Of a stretch of 30,426 bases of DNA, positions 30,376 through 30,426 are shown piece by piece. Each line of letters opens with the position of its first letter. Position 1 is the stretch's first letter. This stretch comes from CAZATK01 sp964488085 (lineage in GTDB: Bacteria > Patescibacteriota > Minisyncoccia > UBA6257 > UBA11618): contig CAZATK010000005.1 of NCBI GenBank assembly GCA_964488085.1, forward strand, positions 1-30,426. Direction: 5' to 3'. The notes under the pieces are model-generated. The model had not been told where the DNA came from. It searched no databases and was given only the letters and a program-made list of their open reading frames with translations. Both the position numbers and the translations under genes were made by a program.

Positions 30376-30426
30376 GGGGGTGCTAGGATTCGAACCCAGC
30401 CTCTTTGTTTTGGAGACAAATGTGCT
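30372..30426 (-). tRNA. tRNA-Trp (CCA), 5' part outside window
   Basis: Minus strand, 3' portion only: anticodon stem TTTGT/ACAAA with loop CTCCAAA (anticodon CCA), T arm CTGGG-TTCGAAT-CCTAG, acceptor 3' strand CACCCCC, discriminator G as expected for Trp, and encoded CCA at 30374-30372. The D arm and 5' acceptor lie beyond the window edge. Confidence 0.92.

Noticed and set aside
1..30426. Alternative genetic code (UGA read as glycine)
   Set aside because: Several genes, including pilC and the 592-residue protein, end in TGA at sensible lengths followed directly by the next gene start.

Overview
The window looks like part of a metagenome-assembled genome from a Patescibacteria/CPR (Parcubacteria-type) bacterium. 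This is an inference from four things: AT-rich DNA with tightly packed genes, a reduced type IV pilus set with large surface 'pilins', intergenic hairpins with GGGC/GCCC stems, and many genes with no Shine-Dalgarno site. UGA is used as an ordinary stop codon (for example in PilC), which argues against the recoded Gracilibacteria/Absconditabacteria. Two 100-N gaps (10602-10701 and 18723-18822) are each flanked by identical 55-base ends. They are scaffolding artefacts, and removing one copy plus the Ns restores a continuous gene across the first gap.

Layout. 1-5199 (minus): a MoxR ATPase, DUF58 protein, BatD/MxaA-like membrane protein and VWA membrane protein, then the start of an exported coiled-coil protein. 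5200-5418: a cluster of hairpins. 5419-6606: a small secreted HExxH protein, divergent from a RimI-like acetyltransferase. 6633-13346: a divergent locus. To the left are a stand-alone response regulator and a secreted protein with BsuPI-like and BP74-like regions. To the right is a tight four-gene operon: Acg-type nitroreductase, Rv1355c/MoeY-type E1-like adenylyltransferase, PaaK/CapK-type adenylate-forming ligase and a 7TM histidine kinase. This is the best candidate for an undescribed system, and I read it as a sensor-controlled small-molecule biosynthesis or modification locus.

13336-21004: type IV pilus genes (PilC, three prepilins, a PilX-like protein, PilB), with a membrane-anchored Pro/Thr-linker protein on the opposite strand. 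21040-22005: tRNA-Ala, an FcoT-like hotdog candidate, tRNA-Arg and tRNA-Leu. 22014-26135: a mannose module of eukaryotic-type phosphomannomutase, cupin mannose-6-phosphate isomerase and two GH130 proteins, one with two GH130 copies in a single chain. Together these could take mannosides to mannose-1-P, mannose-6-P and fructose-6-P. 26201-27484: a one-ring Clp-type AAA+ ATPase with a coiled-coil insertion before Walker B. 27661-29670: a double metallophosphoesterase-like protein with decayed metal sites around a winged-helix-like segment. 29851-30153: a small orphan gene. The window ends inside a tRNA-Trp gene.

Expression signals fall into two styles. The MoxR cluster, HExxH protein, acetyltransferase, Clp, phosphoesterase and small orphan genes have clear Shine-Dalgarno sites. 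The nitroreductase operon, PilC, PilB, GH130 and isomerase genes instead have a -10 element (often TGTGATATAAT) a few bases before ATG, which predicts leaderless or nearly leaderless mRNAs.
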